DNA of 64,000 bases from Desulfoglaeba alkanexedens ALDC (GTDB lineage: Bacteria; Desulfobacterota; Syntrophobacteria; Syntrophobacterales; DSM-9756). Positions 44,812-53,750 of this stretch are shown here, in pieces (the first letter of the stretch is position 1; the number at the start of each line of letters is the position of its first letter). The translations under genes were made by a program, and so were the position numbers. The notes under the pieces are model-generated. The model did no database searches. It saw only the letters and a list, made by a program, of their open reading frames with translations, and was not told the DNA's origin. Where the stretch lies: positions 62,001 through 126,000 of the forward strand of contig NZ_CP040098.1 in the NCBI RefSeq assembly GCF_005377625.1. Reading direction: 5' to 3'.

Positions 44812-44874
44812 GATAACCTCCTAGTAGCATAAAAGTGGAAAAAGAAAAACTTTTGCAGCCACAAGGAGGTTATC
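44812..44874 (+). promoter_or_regulatory. Hairpin that sequesters the transposase ribosome binding site
   Basis: GATAACCTCCT (44812-44822) is the exact complement of AGGAGGTTATC (44864-44874), which contains the Shine-Dalgarno and ends one base before the ATG. An inner AAAAGT/ACTTTT stem extends it. RNA reading in from outside the element would hide the ribosome site, a known strategy to limit transposase expression. Confidence 0.75.
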
Positions 44875-46167
44875 ATGGTACGTGATGAAGCTACCAGGTA
44901 TGAACAGTTCTGTCAATTCAAGCAGCAGGTCAGAGGGTCCGATTCGCACCTGATAGTGGGCATCGATGTGGCCAAGGACCGGCACCACGCGTTTTTCGGG
45001 ATGCCCACCGGTCGCACACTGCTGCGGCGACTGATCTTTGAGAATAGCCGTGACGGATTTGAGCAACTGACCACTCGCGCCGAACAGCTTCGCCGCCAGC
45101 ACGGCTTGTCGCAGGTGGTCTACGCGGTGGAACCGACGGGCAACTATCACAAGCCGCTGGCGCACTGGCTTCAGAGCCGCGGGCAAATGCTGGTTTTAGT
45201 GTCCAACAAGGCTATTGCGGAAAACCGTCAGACCCTCGACGGCCGTTGGGATAAAAACGACACCAAGGACAGTGCCAATGTCGCCGACCTGGTGTGCCAG
45301 GGCAAGTGCCAGTTCTTTGAAAAACCGGAGCCGGATATCGTCACCTTGCGTTCGCTATTGGCGTTGCGCCGGCGACTGAAGAAATACGAACATGCGCTGC
45401 GGATGCAGATCCGAAACGGTCTGATCGTCAAGTACTTTCCCGAGTTCGATGCGCTTTGGGGCAGTTGTTTGGAAGAAAACTTGAGACTGGTGGGCGAGTG
45501 TCTCTCGCCGCGGCAGATCATTGATATGGGCTTCGATGCCTTTGTGAATACCGTGACCAGCAAGGATCGCGGAGAGCGTCAGCTCCAGCGTCTGAAGAAG
45601 ATCTACGCTGCCGCCAAGACGTCGGTGGGCTGTCCGATGGACGAAGAGGCGCGCTTCGAGGCGAAGATGATCGCCGGGCGGATGAAGAACCAACGGGAAA
45701 AGGTCAAGGAGACCGAGGCGCATATCGAGGCGGTCTGCCGCCGTTTCATGTATTATCATTTGTTGCGCACCATGCCCGGCTTCGGACCGATTGTGTCTGC
45801 ATGGGTGCTCGGCTGCATCGGCAACCCCCATCGCTTCGCTGGTCGAAAACAAGTGATCCGCTTGGCCGGGTTGGACCTGAACGCCAAACGCAGCGGCAAA
45901 CGCAGCGATAGTGCAGTTGCCGTGATCAGCAAGCGCGGCAATACAGACCTGCGTTATGCACTGTACCAGGCCTCGAAGGTAGCAACGGCATCCGACAAGC
46001 ATTTCCGGGAACTGTTCACACGCTATTTAAGCGGTCGTGAAAAAGAGCGCGGCATCAGAACCAAGATGCGTGTCAAGCTGGCGGCCAAGATGCTGGTGAT
46101 CGCCTGGACGATGATGAAAAACGAAACGGCTTTCAACCCCGAGTTGCTGGAGGTGAATATGGCATAA
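44875..46167 (+). CDS. IS110-family transposase
   Basis: A 430-residue DEDD transposase. The N-terminal RuvC-like domain has D31 (VGIDVAKD), E86 (VEPTGNYH), and D129/D132 (WDKNDTKDSANVADL). The C-terminal transposase_20 domain is marked by LRTMPGFGPIVSAWVLGCIG and a Ser-rich SGKRSDSA that would hold the catalytic serine. IS110-family enzymes are guided by a bridge RNA encoded at one end of the element. The uncoded ~330 bp after the gene is the likely location for the IS1111-like arrangement. Appears intact. Confidence 0.93.
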   Translation: MVRDEATRYEQFCQFKQQVRGSDSHLIVGIDVAKDRHHAFFGMPTGRTLLRRLIFENSRDGFEQLTTRAEQLRRQHGLSQVVYAVEPTGNYHKPLAHWLQSRGQMLVLVSNKAIAENRQTLDGRWDKNDTKDSANVADLVCQGKCQFFEKPEPDIVTLRSLLALRRRLKKYEHALRMQIRNGLIVKYFPEFDALWGSCLEENLRLVGECLSPRQIIDMGFDAFVNTVTSKDRGERQLQRLKKIYAAAKTSVGCPMDEEARFEAKMIAGRMKNQREKVKETEAHIEAVCRRFMYYHLLRTMPGFGPIVSAWVLGCIGNPHRFAGRKQVIRLAGLDLNAKRSGKRSDSAVAVISKRGNTDLRYALYQASKVATASDKHFRELFTRYLSGREKERGIRTKMRVKLAAKMLVIAWTMMKNETAFNPELLEVNMA

Positions 46168-46500
46168 ACGGAATATGGCATAAGCGGAAAATTCGGTTGT
46201 TCGGCGAGAGAGCCCGATTAGCGACGTTGGGGTGAAATAACTCCGGGTGGGACAATCCCGGGCCTCTCTCTGAACTCAAAAGCCTGGATAAGGAATGATG
46301 GACGCTGGCGTAGGAAATTTCCTCGCCGGATGTCGGATAAACGTAACGATCAGGCTGTGAGTTCGCCGAAAAGAGAGAAACTCGCCGACCCCTCAAAATA
46401 CCGGGTGGTGAGGTGCGCCCAAATGTTCGAATAACCATTTAACCTGTTGAAATAATAACATTTAAAAAAGTTCTTGACAGGGGGGATATAGAATGTCCCG
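46168..46500 (+). other. Non-coding 3' region of the IS110-family element, candidate bridge RNA
   Basis: About 330 bp with no coding frame but several potential stems (for example CCCGGGTGG-like, GGGCCTCTCTC with GAGAGAGCCC, and GGTGGTGAGGTGCGCC). Members of the IS1111 branch encode their guide RNA here. A repeated CCTAGCCTCGTCCCG sits at 46510-46525 and 46566-46580 and might mark an end. No fold was computed. Confidence 0.35.
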
Positions 46501-46628
46501 CTTCGTCGGCCTAGCCTCGTCCCGGTTTCTTCCTTCACCAAATTGTTACAAAAGTTACTTTTTTACCTAGCCTCGTCCCGCTTCGTCGCAACTGAGCTGC
46601 GTAACAATCTTTGAACTGAGGCTTTCTT

Positions 46629-46976
46629 GTGAGATCAACGACTGAAAATATCATTATTTCTGAAATTAATCGATTGCGGTTATCGCACCTTATTTGTACT
46701 GGGCAATATCCAAACGTAAAGATATCTGATTGTGCAACAGCCGCGTTGAAAGATTTTATCGATATTTATATTTGCCATAATAAAAGGGGCGGGGGTGCGA
46801 ATTATCAACACCTTTTGAATATTCTTCAAAACATCCACCTGAATAATAATTTAATGTCTCAATCAGATAACGAGATATGGAAAAATTATCGCACACAAAA
46901 TACAAATGCACCTCTATTTTCTCATCAGTTACCTGGGCTTGCCAAGGCTCTAATCAAAGGTAACTTTTATCCATAG
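46629..46976 (+). CDS. Hypothetical protein
   Basis: A 115-residue frame from GTG 46629 (GAGG upstream) giving RLRLSHLICTGQYPNVKISD and GGGANYQHLLNILQNIHLNN. AT-rich, no recognised family, no membrane segment. It may be a cargo or remnant gene beside the insertion sequence; the start is doubtful. Confidence 0.4.
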   Translation: MRSTTENIIISEINRLRLSHLICTGQYPNVKISDCATAALKDFIDIYICHNKRGGGANYQHLLNILQNIHLNNNLMSQSDNEIWKNYRTQNTNAPLFSHQLPGLAKALIKGNFYP

Positions 46977-47013
46977 TCTGTTTTTGTTACATCAAAGGGG
47001 TAGAACATTATCG

Positions 47014-48132
47014 ATGCATAATAATGAAATAGAAATGAAAAGCAATAAGAAGATAATCCACCTGATCGCCGCTGCACGGCCGAACTTCATGAAGATTGCC
47101 CCTCTGTACCACGCGCTTGCAAAGGAGGAATGGGCGAATCCGGTAATCGTTCACACGGGGCAGCATTATGACCTCAACATGTCGGATACGTTTTTCCGCG
47201 ACCTTAATCTTCCCGATCCACACATTTATCTGAACGTCGGAAGGGGAACCCACGCCGAGCAGACCGGCGGGGTCATGATTGCCTACGAAAAGATTCTCTT
47301 AGAAAACCGGCCTGATTTGGTTGTTGTCGTCGGGGATGTCAATTCCACGGTTGCATGCAGCCTGGCCGCCGTTAAATTGGGAATCAAGGTTGCGCATCTG
47401 GAGGCAGGGCTTCGCTCTTTTGACCGCACGATGCCGGAAGAGATCAACCGCATCGTTACCGATGCAATTGCAGATTATCTCTGGACGCCCTCTCCGGACG
47501 GCAACGAAAATCTCCTTCATGAAGGCGTTGACCCAGCCAAAATTACAATGGTGGGAAATATCATGATTGATTCCCTCGTGATGATGACGCCAGCGATTCT
47601 CCGGGAAAAAACGCGCGAAGATTTAGGGGTTGACGATAAAGATTATGGCGTTGTCACCCTTCACCGTCCGGCCAACGTGGACAGTCCGGATATTTTGTTA
47701 AATCTTTGCGATGCGCTGATTCGTGTTTCGGAAAAGACCAGCCTCGTTTTTCCGGTTCACCCGCGCACCGCAAAAAATCTGCGTGAATTCGGTCTCTACG
47801 AGCATCTCAGCAATGCGAAAGGAATTATTTTGACGGAGCCTCTCGGCTACAACGCATTTATGAATCTGGTATTCGGGTGCAAATTTGTCATCACGGATTC
47901 CGGCGGCGTCCAGGAAGAGACGACCTATCTGAAGATTCCCTGCCTGACACTCCGACCTAATACAGAGCGGCCCATTACCGTTACGCAGGGGACAAATCAC
48001 CTGAGTACCCCTGACAAGATAGAGGCTGACCTTAAAAAAGTGGTTGAGCAGGATAGGCATAATACCCCTTTGTTCTGGGATGGAAGAACAGCAGCGAGGG
48101 TTGTTGATATTATTAAAGCGACGTTTTCTTGA
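47014..48132 (+). CDS. wecB: UDP-N-acetylglucosamine 2-epimerase (non-hydrolysing)
   Basis: About 372 residues. Characteristic blocks are HLIAAARPNFMKIAPLYHAL, HTGQHYDLNMSDTFF, VVGDVNSTVACSLAA, HLEAGLRSFDRTMPEEINR and TDSGGVQEETTYLKIPCLTL. It produces UDP-ManNAc for enterobacterial-common-antigen-like or capsular polymers. First gene of the surface-polysaccharide locus. The start is uncertain between ATG 47014 and 47035. Confidence 0.92.
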   Translation: MHNNEIEMKSNKKIIHLIAAARPNFMKIAPLYHALAKEEWANPVIVHTGQHYDLNMSDTFFRDLNLPDPHIYLNVGRGTHAEQTGGVMIAYEKILLENRPDLVVVVGDVNSTVACSLAAVKLGIKVAHLEAGLRSFDRTMPEEINRIVTDAIADYLWTPSPDGNENLLHEGVDPAKITMVGNIMIDSLVMMTPAILREKTREDLGVDDKDYGVVTLHRPANVDSPDILLNLCDALIRVSEKTSLVFPVHPRTAKNLREFGLYEHLSNAKGIILTEPLGYNAFMNLVFGCKFVITDSGGVQEETTYLKIPCLTLRPNTERPITVTQGTNHLSTPDKIEADLKKVVEQDRHNTPLFWDGRTAARVVDIIKATFS

Positions 48133-48443
48133 ATTTACAGGGAAGCCGTTCCTATGCTCATATATAGTTGAAGAAGCATCAAGCTACGGTGTTATAAAGG
48201 TCCTGAATCCGTGGCACACCATTTGAGTACCAGATTTATACAGCCAAAACTGGCTTTCGACCGTAGATATTTAGTTCGCTATCAAGGCTGGAACCAGTTG
48301 TCACCTCCCAGGTGCTGTTTTTAGGAAGGCAAATTTCACAAATACACAATAATGTCAAGCTATTGTATGAATTTAAGCAAATGTTATGCCACTAATTCAG
48401 GAAGATATCTTAACCCGTCAAAACCACAGAGGTGCCTTTCAAG
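48133..48443. other. Non-coding interval
   Basis: No frame with homology, no clear repeat. A GGTTCC-like inverted pair and AT-rich stretches are present; probably a promoter region for the aminotransferase-led group. Confidence 0.4.
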
Positions 48444-49559
48444 ATGAACCCATCCGAGAAGCCAATATATGTCACCCAGCCTTTTCTTCCCCCATTGGAC
48501 GAGTTACAGCCTTATCTGAAGCAAATCTGGGAAAGCAAACAGCTTACCAACGGCGGCCCGTTTCATCAGGAGCTGGAGAGAAAACTGGCCGATTATCTTG
48601 GTGTAGAACACATTGCCCTGCTTTCCAACGGGACCCTTGCCCTCGTGACAGCGCTTCAAACATTGCGCATAACTGGCGAGGTTATTACCACACCTTTTTC
48701 CTTTGTAGCTACTTCGCATTCTCTTTTATGGAATGGAATCAGACCCGTTTTTGTAGACATTGAGCCTGTAACGCTCAACCTTGATCCGGAAAAGATCGAA
48801 GCCGCAATAACGCCTCACACAACCGCGATTTTGCCGGTGCATGTTTATGGAAAGCCATCTGATGTGGACAATATACAAAAGATTGCCGATATCTATGGAT
48901 TAAAGGTCATTTATGATGCGGCGCATTCATTTGGAGTCAAGTATAAAGATGAGAGTCTTTTGAAACACGGTGATCTGTCGATTTTGAGCTTCCATGCAAC
49001 AAAGGTTTTTAATACCTTTGAAGGAGGGGCCATCGTCTGCCCAGACGCGAAAACAAAAAGACGGGTTGACGACCTGAAGAATTTCGGTTTTGCCAATGAG
49101 GTAACAGTCGTTGCACCTGGCATCAACGCCAAGATGAATGAATTACAGGCGGCAATTGGGCTGTTGCAGTTGAAATATATTGATAAAGCGATTGAGAGGC
49201 GCCGGGAAATAGACACGCAATACCGTGAGCAACTTTCAAGAGTCACGGGCATTACATGCCCATCCTTGCCCCCCGATACGGTTTACAATCACGCCTACTT
49301 TCCTATATTGGTTGAAAAAGAGTATCCCCTGTCCCGTGATGGGCTTTATGATAAACTCCGCCAACACAATATTTTCCCTAGACGTTATTTCTACCCGTTG
49401 ATTAGCGATTTCCCGATGTATCGCGGGTTGCCGTCGGCCGTACAGTCAAATCTGCCAGTAGCACGAAAAGTGGCTGATAAGGTGTTGTGCCTGCCAATTT
49501 ATCCATTATTGACATCTGAAGCGCAGGAACAGGTAATTGATTTAATAGCGGGGAATTGA
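48444..49559 (+). CDS. DegT/DnrJ-family sugar aminotransferase, VioA-like
   Basis: A 371-residue PLP enzyme. FVATSHSLLWNGIRPVFVDI, ILPVHVYGKPSDVD and DAAHSFGVKY lead to the Schiff-base lysine in LSFHATKVFNTFEGGAI. The N terminus VTQPFLPPLDEL and overall sequence recall VioA, the dTDP-4-keto-6-deoxyglucose 4-aminotransferase; this is from memory, not search. It fits a WecF-like transferase and an acyltransferase downstream: a 4-amino-4,6-dideoxyhexose may be made, acylated and added. Start at ATG 48444. Confidence 0.82.
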   Translation: MNPSEKPIYVTQPFLPPLDELQPYLKQIWESKQLTNGGPFHQELERKLADYLGVEHIALLSNGTLALVTALQTLRITGEVITTPFSFVATSHSLLWNGIRPVFVDIEPVTLNLDPEKIEAAITPHTTAILPVHVYGKPSDVDNIQKIADIYGLKVIYDAAHSFGVKYKDESLLKHGDLSILSFHATKVFNTFEGGAIVCPDAKTKRRVDDLKNFGFANEVTVVAPGINAKMNELQAAIGLLQLKYIDKAIERRREIDTQYREQLSRVTGITCPSLPPDTVYNHAYFPILVEKEYPLSRDGLYDKLRQHNIFPRRYFYPLISDFPMYRGLPSAVQSNLPVARKVADKVLCLPIYPLLTSEAQEQVIDLIAGN

Positions 49560-49562
49560 ACA

Positions 49563-50138
49563 ATGGGAATGTTACCGCGTGATGTGATCGAATCCATGGG
49601 GTTTGCTTGTGTTGGGAATAATATTCAGATTTCCGATAGAGCTACGTTTTACGGAATTAACCGGATCAAACTGGCCAGTAATGTCCGCATTGATGATTTT
49701 TGCGTGCTTTCAGCTGGTGCTGGCGGTATTGAAATAGGCAACTATGTTCACATAGCGGTTTATACATCGCTCATCGGAACGGGAAAAATCTCACTTGGGG
49801 ATTTTTGCAACCTGTCGTCCAGAGTTTCAATTTATTCCAGCAACGATGATTATTCCGGTGCAACGCTGACAAACCCAACGGTACCTGATAAGTATAAAAA
49901 GGTTACACATGCCAAGGTTTTCTTGGGACGTCATGTCATTGTTGGCAGTGGGTCTGTGATATTACCTGGCGTTCGGCTCGAAGATGGAGTTGCTGTCGGT
50001 GCTTTGAGTCTGGTTACAAAAGATTGCAAGCCCTTTGGTATTTATGCAGGTAATCCGGCGAAACGAATAAAAGAACGCCGCCAAGATTTCTTAGAACTTG
50101 AAAAACTACTTATGGAAGATGTTGGGTGTTTCTCATAA
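49563..50138 (+). CDS. Hexapeptide-repeat acyltransferase
   Basis: A 191-residue left-handed beta-helix protein. Repeating hexapeptides are seen from residue ~25 (IQISDRATFYGINRIKLASN) to LGRHVIVGSGSVILPGVRLE, with DGVAVGALSLVTKDC and IYAGNPAKRIKER at the end, the WbbJ/VatB-like acetyltransferase pattern. It probably N- or O-acetylates the sugar made by the neighbouring aminotransferase. Starts 3 bp after it and overlaps the next gene region. Confidence 0.85.
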   Translation: MGMLPRDVIESMGFACVGNNIQISDRATFYGINRIKLASNVRIDDFCVLSAGAGGIEIGNYVHIAVYTSLIGTGKISLGDFCNLSSRVSIYSSNDDYSGATLTNPTVPDKYKKVTHAKVFLGRHVIVGSGSVILPGVRLEDGVAVGALSLVTKDCKPFGIYAGNPAKRIKERRQDFLELEKLLMEDVGCFS

Positions 50139-50152
50139 ACGTTGAACAGAAT

Positions 50153-51301
50153 ATGTTTCTCCATATTGTCCATGATGAAAAATTTATTGATGCGGCCTAC
50201 CGCATTTTCGAAGAAGCCAGTCCTGGCGAGAATGCGTTTATCTTATTTTCTGAAAAGAAACCGCTTCGATACATCAAGAAAACACCGATACAGTTTGTTG
50301 GCCGTTTTGCTTTTTTAAATAGAAACTTTCTAAATTCTCTTAAAAATTACGAAGCTATCTTTTTTCACTTTCTTACTGAACAGGACATGCAACTTCTTGC
50401 TAGAGCGGATAAGTCGGTAAAGTTTGTCTGGATTGGATGGGGTGCCGATTATTATGACCTTATAGTTGGCGACAGAACAAAACTCTTCAAACAAAAAACT
50501 TTAGCTTTCTACGGCACACAGCTTATTGATGACCAGAAACAGACGATGAAGTCGAAATTGAAGAAGATAATCAAACCTCTTATTTATAAGAACATAGACA
50601 AACGAGATATCGTGAATCGCATTAGTTATTTCGCGCCTGTTATTGACGAAGATTATCTGTTGTTGCAACAAGCTTTGCCAGACTTTCGCCCTGCTTATCT
50701 GTCCTGGAATTATGGTACACTTGAGGATGATATGCTGAAAGGATTTGGAGGCAGCATGGTTGGGGGCAATAACATCCTTGTAGGTAACAGCGCGTCTTAT
50801 GAAAACAATCATTTGGATGTTTTTGCTATCCTTTCAAATGTACATTTAGGTTTTCGAAAGGTACTTTGCCCATTGAGCTATGGAGATCAGCAGTACGGGG
50901 AGGCGGTTGTAAAAGAAGGAGAAAAAATATTTGGCAATAATTTCGTGCCGATCAGAAATTTCATGCCGATAAAAGAATATGTTTCGCTGGTGAGTTCATG
51001 TTCCTCGGTTTTAATGGGACATTTGCGACAGCAGGCAGTTGGAAATATCATTATTATGATGTACTTGGGTGCAAAAATTTTTTTGGACAAACGGAACCCG
51101 GTATATAATTTCTTTAATAAAAAGTGCGCGATAATATTCAACTTGGATGATTTCAATGCGGAAACGCTGAATAAGGAATTGACTTTAGAAGAAATAGAAA
51201 CAAACAGGCAAATTCTAAAAAATCACTGGAGTCGAGATATTATCTTAGAGAAAACAAAAACATTGATCGCATCAGCAAAAGGCCTGAGAGATGAAACCTA
51301 G
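50153..51301 (+). CDS. WecF-type 4-acetamido-4,6-dideoxyhexose transferase
   Basis: A 382-residue protein of glycosyltransferase family 56: FLHIVHDEKFIDAAYRIFEE start, KFVWIGWGADYYDLI, and VGNSASYENNHLDVFAILSN, which matches the WecF nucleotide-sugar motif (LVGNSAxxxNNHLE). WecF adds Fuc4NAc to the lipid-linked ManNAcA-GlcNAc acceptor; the acceptor here is unproved. AT-rich. The frame starts at 50126 but ATG 50153 gives the family N terminus. Confidence 0.8.
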   Translation: MFLHIVHDEKFIDAAYRIFEEASPGENAFILFSEKKPLRYIKKTPIQFVGRFAFLNRNFLNSLKNYEAIFFHFLTEQDMQLLARADKSVKFVWIGWGADYYDLIVGDRTKLFKQKTLAFYGTQLIDDQKQTMKSKLKKIIKPLIYKNIDKRDIVNRISYFAPVIDEDYLLLQQALPDFRPAYLSWNYGTLEDDMLKGFGGSMVGGNNILVGNSASYENNHLDVFAILSNVHLGFRKVLCPLSYGDQQYGEAVVKEGEKIFGNNFVPIRNFMPIKEYVSLVSSCSSVLMGHLRQQAVGNIIIMMYLGAKIFLDKRNPVYNFFNKKCAIIFNLDDFNAETLNKELTLEEIETNRQILKNHWSRDIILEKTKTLIASAKGLRDET

Positions 51302-51986
51302 TCAATACCACAGTAATAAGGGTTGGCATAACTGGCTTGGCTATAAAATTGGCGACTCCTATTTAGAGAAATATTGTCCATACTACAGGGGTGCGCTTTA
51401 CGATTTGGGCTGCGGTGAAGCGCCATATAAAGAGTATTTTCTGCAATATGCGGACAGCTATACCGGGGTTGATTGGACAAAGACATTGCATAATTCCCGT
51501 GCCGATATCGTTTCAAACCTGAATGAAAAAATAGAGCTTGTTGATGAAGTTGCCGACACAATCGTTTCTCTGTCTGTTATGGAGCACCTCTGCGACCCCT
51601 TCAAATTCCTGGAAGAATCATTCCGGATACTCAAAAGGGGGGGGCATATGATTCTTCAAGTCCCCTGGCAATGGTGGGTGCATGAAGCACCCTATGATTA
51701 TTTCCGTTATACTCCCTACGCCCTGAAATATATGTTTGAGAAGACCGGTTTTAAGGATGTTACAGTTGAACCGCAGGCCGGTTTTTTTACCATGTGGTTC
51801 CTGAAGATGAATTATTTCAGCACACGATTTGTCCGTGGCCCCAAAGTTCTCAGATGGCTGATTAAAGCATGCCTTGTAGTTTTTCTTTGGACGCCTGCTC
51901 AGTTTCTGGCTCCATTTCTCGACAAACTGGATCGCCATTGGGAAGCAGAAGCGCCAGGATATTTTGTTCTGGCAAGAAAAGTTTAA
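51291..51986 (+). CDS. Class I SAM-dependent methyltransferase
   Basis: A 231-residue protein of the Methyltransf_11 group. Motif I is LYDLGCGEAPYKEYF; VSLSVMEHLCDPFKFLEESF is the acidic post-I/motif-II region and FRILKRGGHMILQVPWQW motif III. The C-terminal third (WLIKACLVVFLWTPAQFLAP) is hydrophobic, perhaps membrane-associated. Overlaps WecF gene by 11 bp and abuts the flippase start. It may methylate a sugar or lipid-linked intermediate. Confidence 0.82.
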   Translation: MKPSQYHSNKGWHNWLGYKIGDSYLEKYCPYYRGALYDLGCGEAPYKEYFLQYADSYTGVDWTKTLHNSRADIVSNLNEKIELVDEVADTIVSLSVMEHLCDPFKFLEESFRILKRGGHMILQVPWQWWVHEAPYDYFRYTPYALKYMFEKTGFKDVTVEPQAGFFTMWFLKMNYFSTRFVRGPKVLRWLIKACLVVFLWTPAQFLAPFLDKLDRHWEAEAPGYFVLARKV

Positions 51987-53456
51987 ATGGGCCTGAAAGA
52001 AAAAACCGTATCTGGCGTCAAATGGAGTGGCATCTCGATGGGAGCAGTCACCGCGCTCCAGTTTGCCACTTTGGCGATTCTCGCCCGACTCCTCTCACCC
52101 GCAGATTTCGGGCTTATGGGAATGATTATGGTGGTCATCGGGTTTGCCCAGGCGTTTGCAGACATGGGCATTTCCAACGCCATCATCCACCGCCAGGATG
52201 CTACAAAAGACCAATTATCCAGTCTTTACTGGTTGAATATACTCGCGGGTTTCATCGTTTTTTGCGTCGTATGCGCGTCTACCCCTCTGGTTGTTGAGTT
52301 CTATAACGAGCCGCGCTTAACCAGACTGCTTTATCTGACCGCGTTGGTTTTTCTAATAACACCATTGGGCCAGCAGTTTCAGATTCTTTTGCAGAAAGAA
52401 CTCAAGTTTGACGGATTGGCAAAGATCGAAATAGCAACGGCGGTTGTAAATTCAACGGTGAGCATAGGTGTAGCCTTCGCAGGACTTGGCGTTTATTCCC
52501 TGATTTGTGGGCAATTGGCTGGCACGACCGTAAAAGTCGTGTTGCTTTGTGGAATTGGGTGGCGAAACTGGCGACCATCATTTCATTTCGCAAAACAAGA
52601 TGTCAAAGGCTACATCGGTTTCGGGCTTTACCAGATGGGTGAACGCTCGATCAATTACCTGAATTCAAATCTTGATTATCTATTGATCGGGTCGATGCTA
52701 GGTGCGCGTGCATTGGGATATTACACCCTGGCGTATAATCTGATTATCAGGCCCTCAACGATGATTAACCCTGTAATCACGAAAGTCGCCTTCCCAGTCT
52801 TGTCGCTGATCCAAAATGAAACCGATAAGCTTCGGAGAGGTTATCTTCAGGTGGTCCAGGTATTGGCGATGGTAAATTTTCCAATATTGATGGGGCTTGC
52901 GGTGGTTGCGCCCGTTGCAGTCCCTGTAATCTTTGGCGATCAATGGCTTCCCAGCGTTATCCTCATTCAGATATTAACGATTGTAGGGCTGTTACGTTCA
53001 ATAGGAAACCCTATTGGTTCGCTTCTCTTAGCAAAAGGGCGGGCGGACCTTGGCTTCAAATGGAATCTCGGGCTTACCGTGACGCAGATACCCGGCCTTT
53101 ATCTCGGCGCGGGGTTGGGCGGGGCTGTAGGCGTGGCGATCGCTTTTTCGGTGCTAACGGTTTTGTACTGCATATTTAGCTATCTCGTCTTAATTCGCAC
53201 ATTGCTCGGCCCATGCCTGCGTGATTATGTCCAAAGCATGTGGCCGGCGCTGTGGATGAGTGCGGTGATGGGCGCTGTTATTTGCGCGATAGGTGCGTTA
53301 TTTCAAAACGATTCAAGATTGATCATATTTATTCTACAAGTTTTTATTGGGTCAGCGGTTTTCATCAGCCTGTTTTTCTTTAATGAAAAAATACTCTTTA
53401 ATGAGCTGAAAAGCATGCTTTTTAATAGAAAAGTCGTCGTCGTTGCTGAAGAATAA
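51987..53456 (+). CDS. Wzx-type polysaccharide flippase (WzxC/MOP superfamily)
   Basis: A 489-residue protein with about 12-14 hydrophobic segments. N terminus KTVSGVKWSGISMGAVTALQ and LARLLSPADFGLMGMIMVVI are typical of colanic-acid-type WzxC proteins. It moves undecaprenyl-linked repeat units across the inner membrane. It begins directly after the methyltransferase stop; the next gene is 294 bp downstream, so the polymer unit group ends here. Confidence 0.9.
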   Translation: MGLKEKTVSGVKWSGISMGAVTALQFATLAILARLLSPADFGLMGMIMVVIGFAQAFADMGISNAIIHRQDATKDQLSSLYWLNILAGFIVFCVVCASTPLVVEFYNEPRLTRLLYLTALVFLITPLGQQFQILLQKELKFDGLAKIEIATAVVNSTVSIGVAFAGLGVYSLICGQLAGTTVKVVLLCGIGWRNWRPSFHFAKQDVKGYIGFGLYQMGERSINYLNSNLDYLLIGSMLGARALGYYTLAYNLIIRPSTMINPVITKVAFPVLSLIQNETDKLRRGYLQVVQVLAMVNFPILMGLAVVAPVAVPVIFGDQWLPSVILIQILTIVGLLRSIGNPIGSLLLAKGRADLGFKWNLGLTVTQIPGLYLGAGLGGAVGVAIAFSVLTVLYCIFSYLVLIRTLLGPCLRDYVQSMWPALWMSAVMGAVICAIGALFQNDSRLIIFILQVFIGSAVFISLFFFNEKILFNELKSMLFNRKVVVVAEE

Positions 53457-53750
53457 GCAGCATTGAAAAAAGAGTTTCTTCTTGGCATGAAATGGTTCGT
53501 AAAATATGTGGCAAACAGTGCACATAAAAAACGTTAAAAATACTCATTGCCGACTATTTATCGGAATCAGTTTTAGATAATATAATACCTGATAAGGGCA
53601 ACATGAAGATGCTACGCAGCAACGATGTGAGGAGCAACAGTAATCAGAAGATCAACGGGTCTAATATGAAACGTATCAATACAATATAGTATGCCCGTGA
53701 CATGAATATTTGTCATTTTTAGCATCAGCGCTGAAGGAGGGAACAATTCG
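53457..53750. other. Non-coding AT-rich interval
   Basis: No homologous frame; holds a TATAAT-like sequence (about 53578-53584) and ends with GAAGGAGGGA, the ribosome site of the next gene. Likely a promoter region. Confidence 0.4.
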
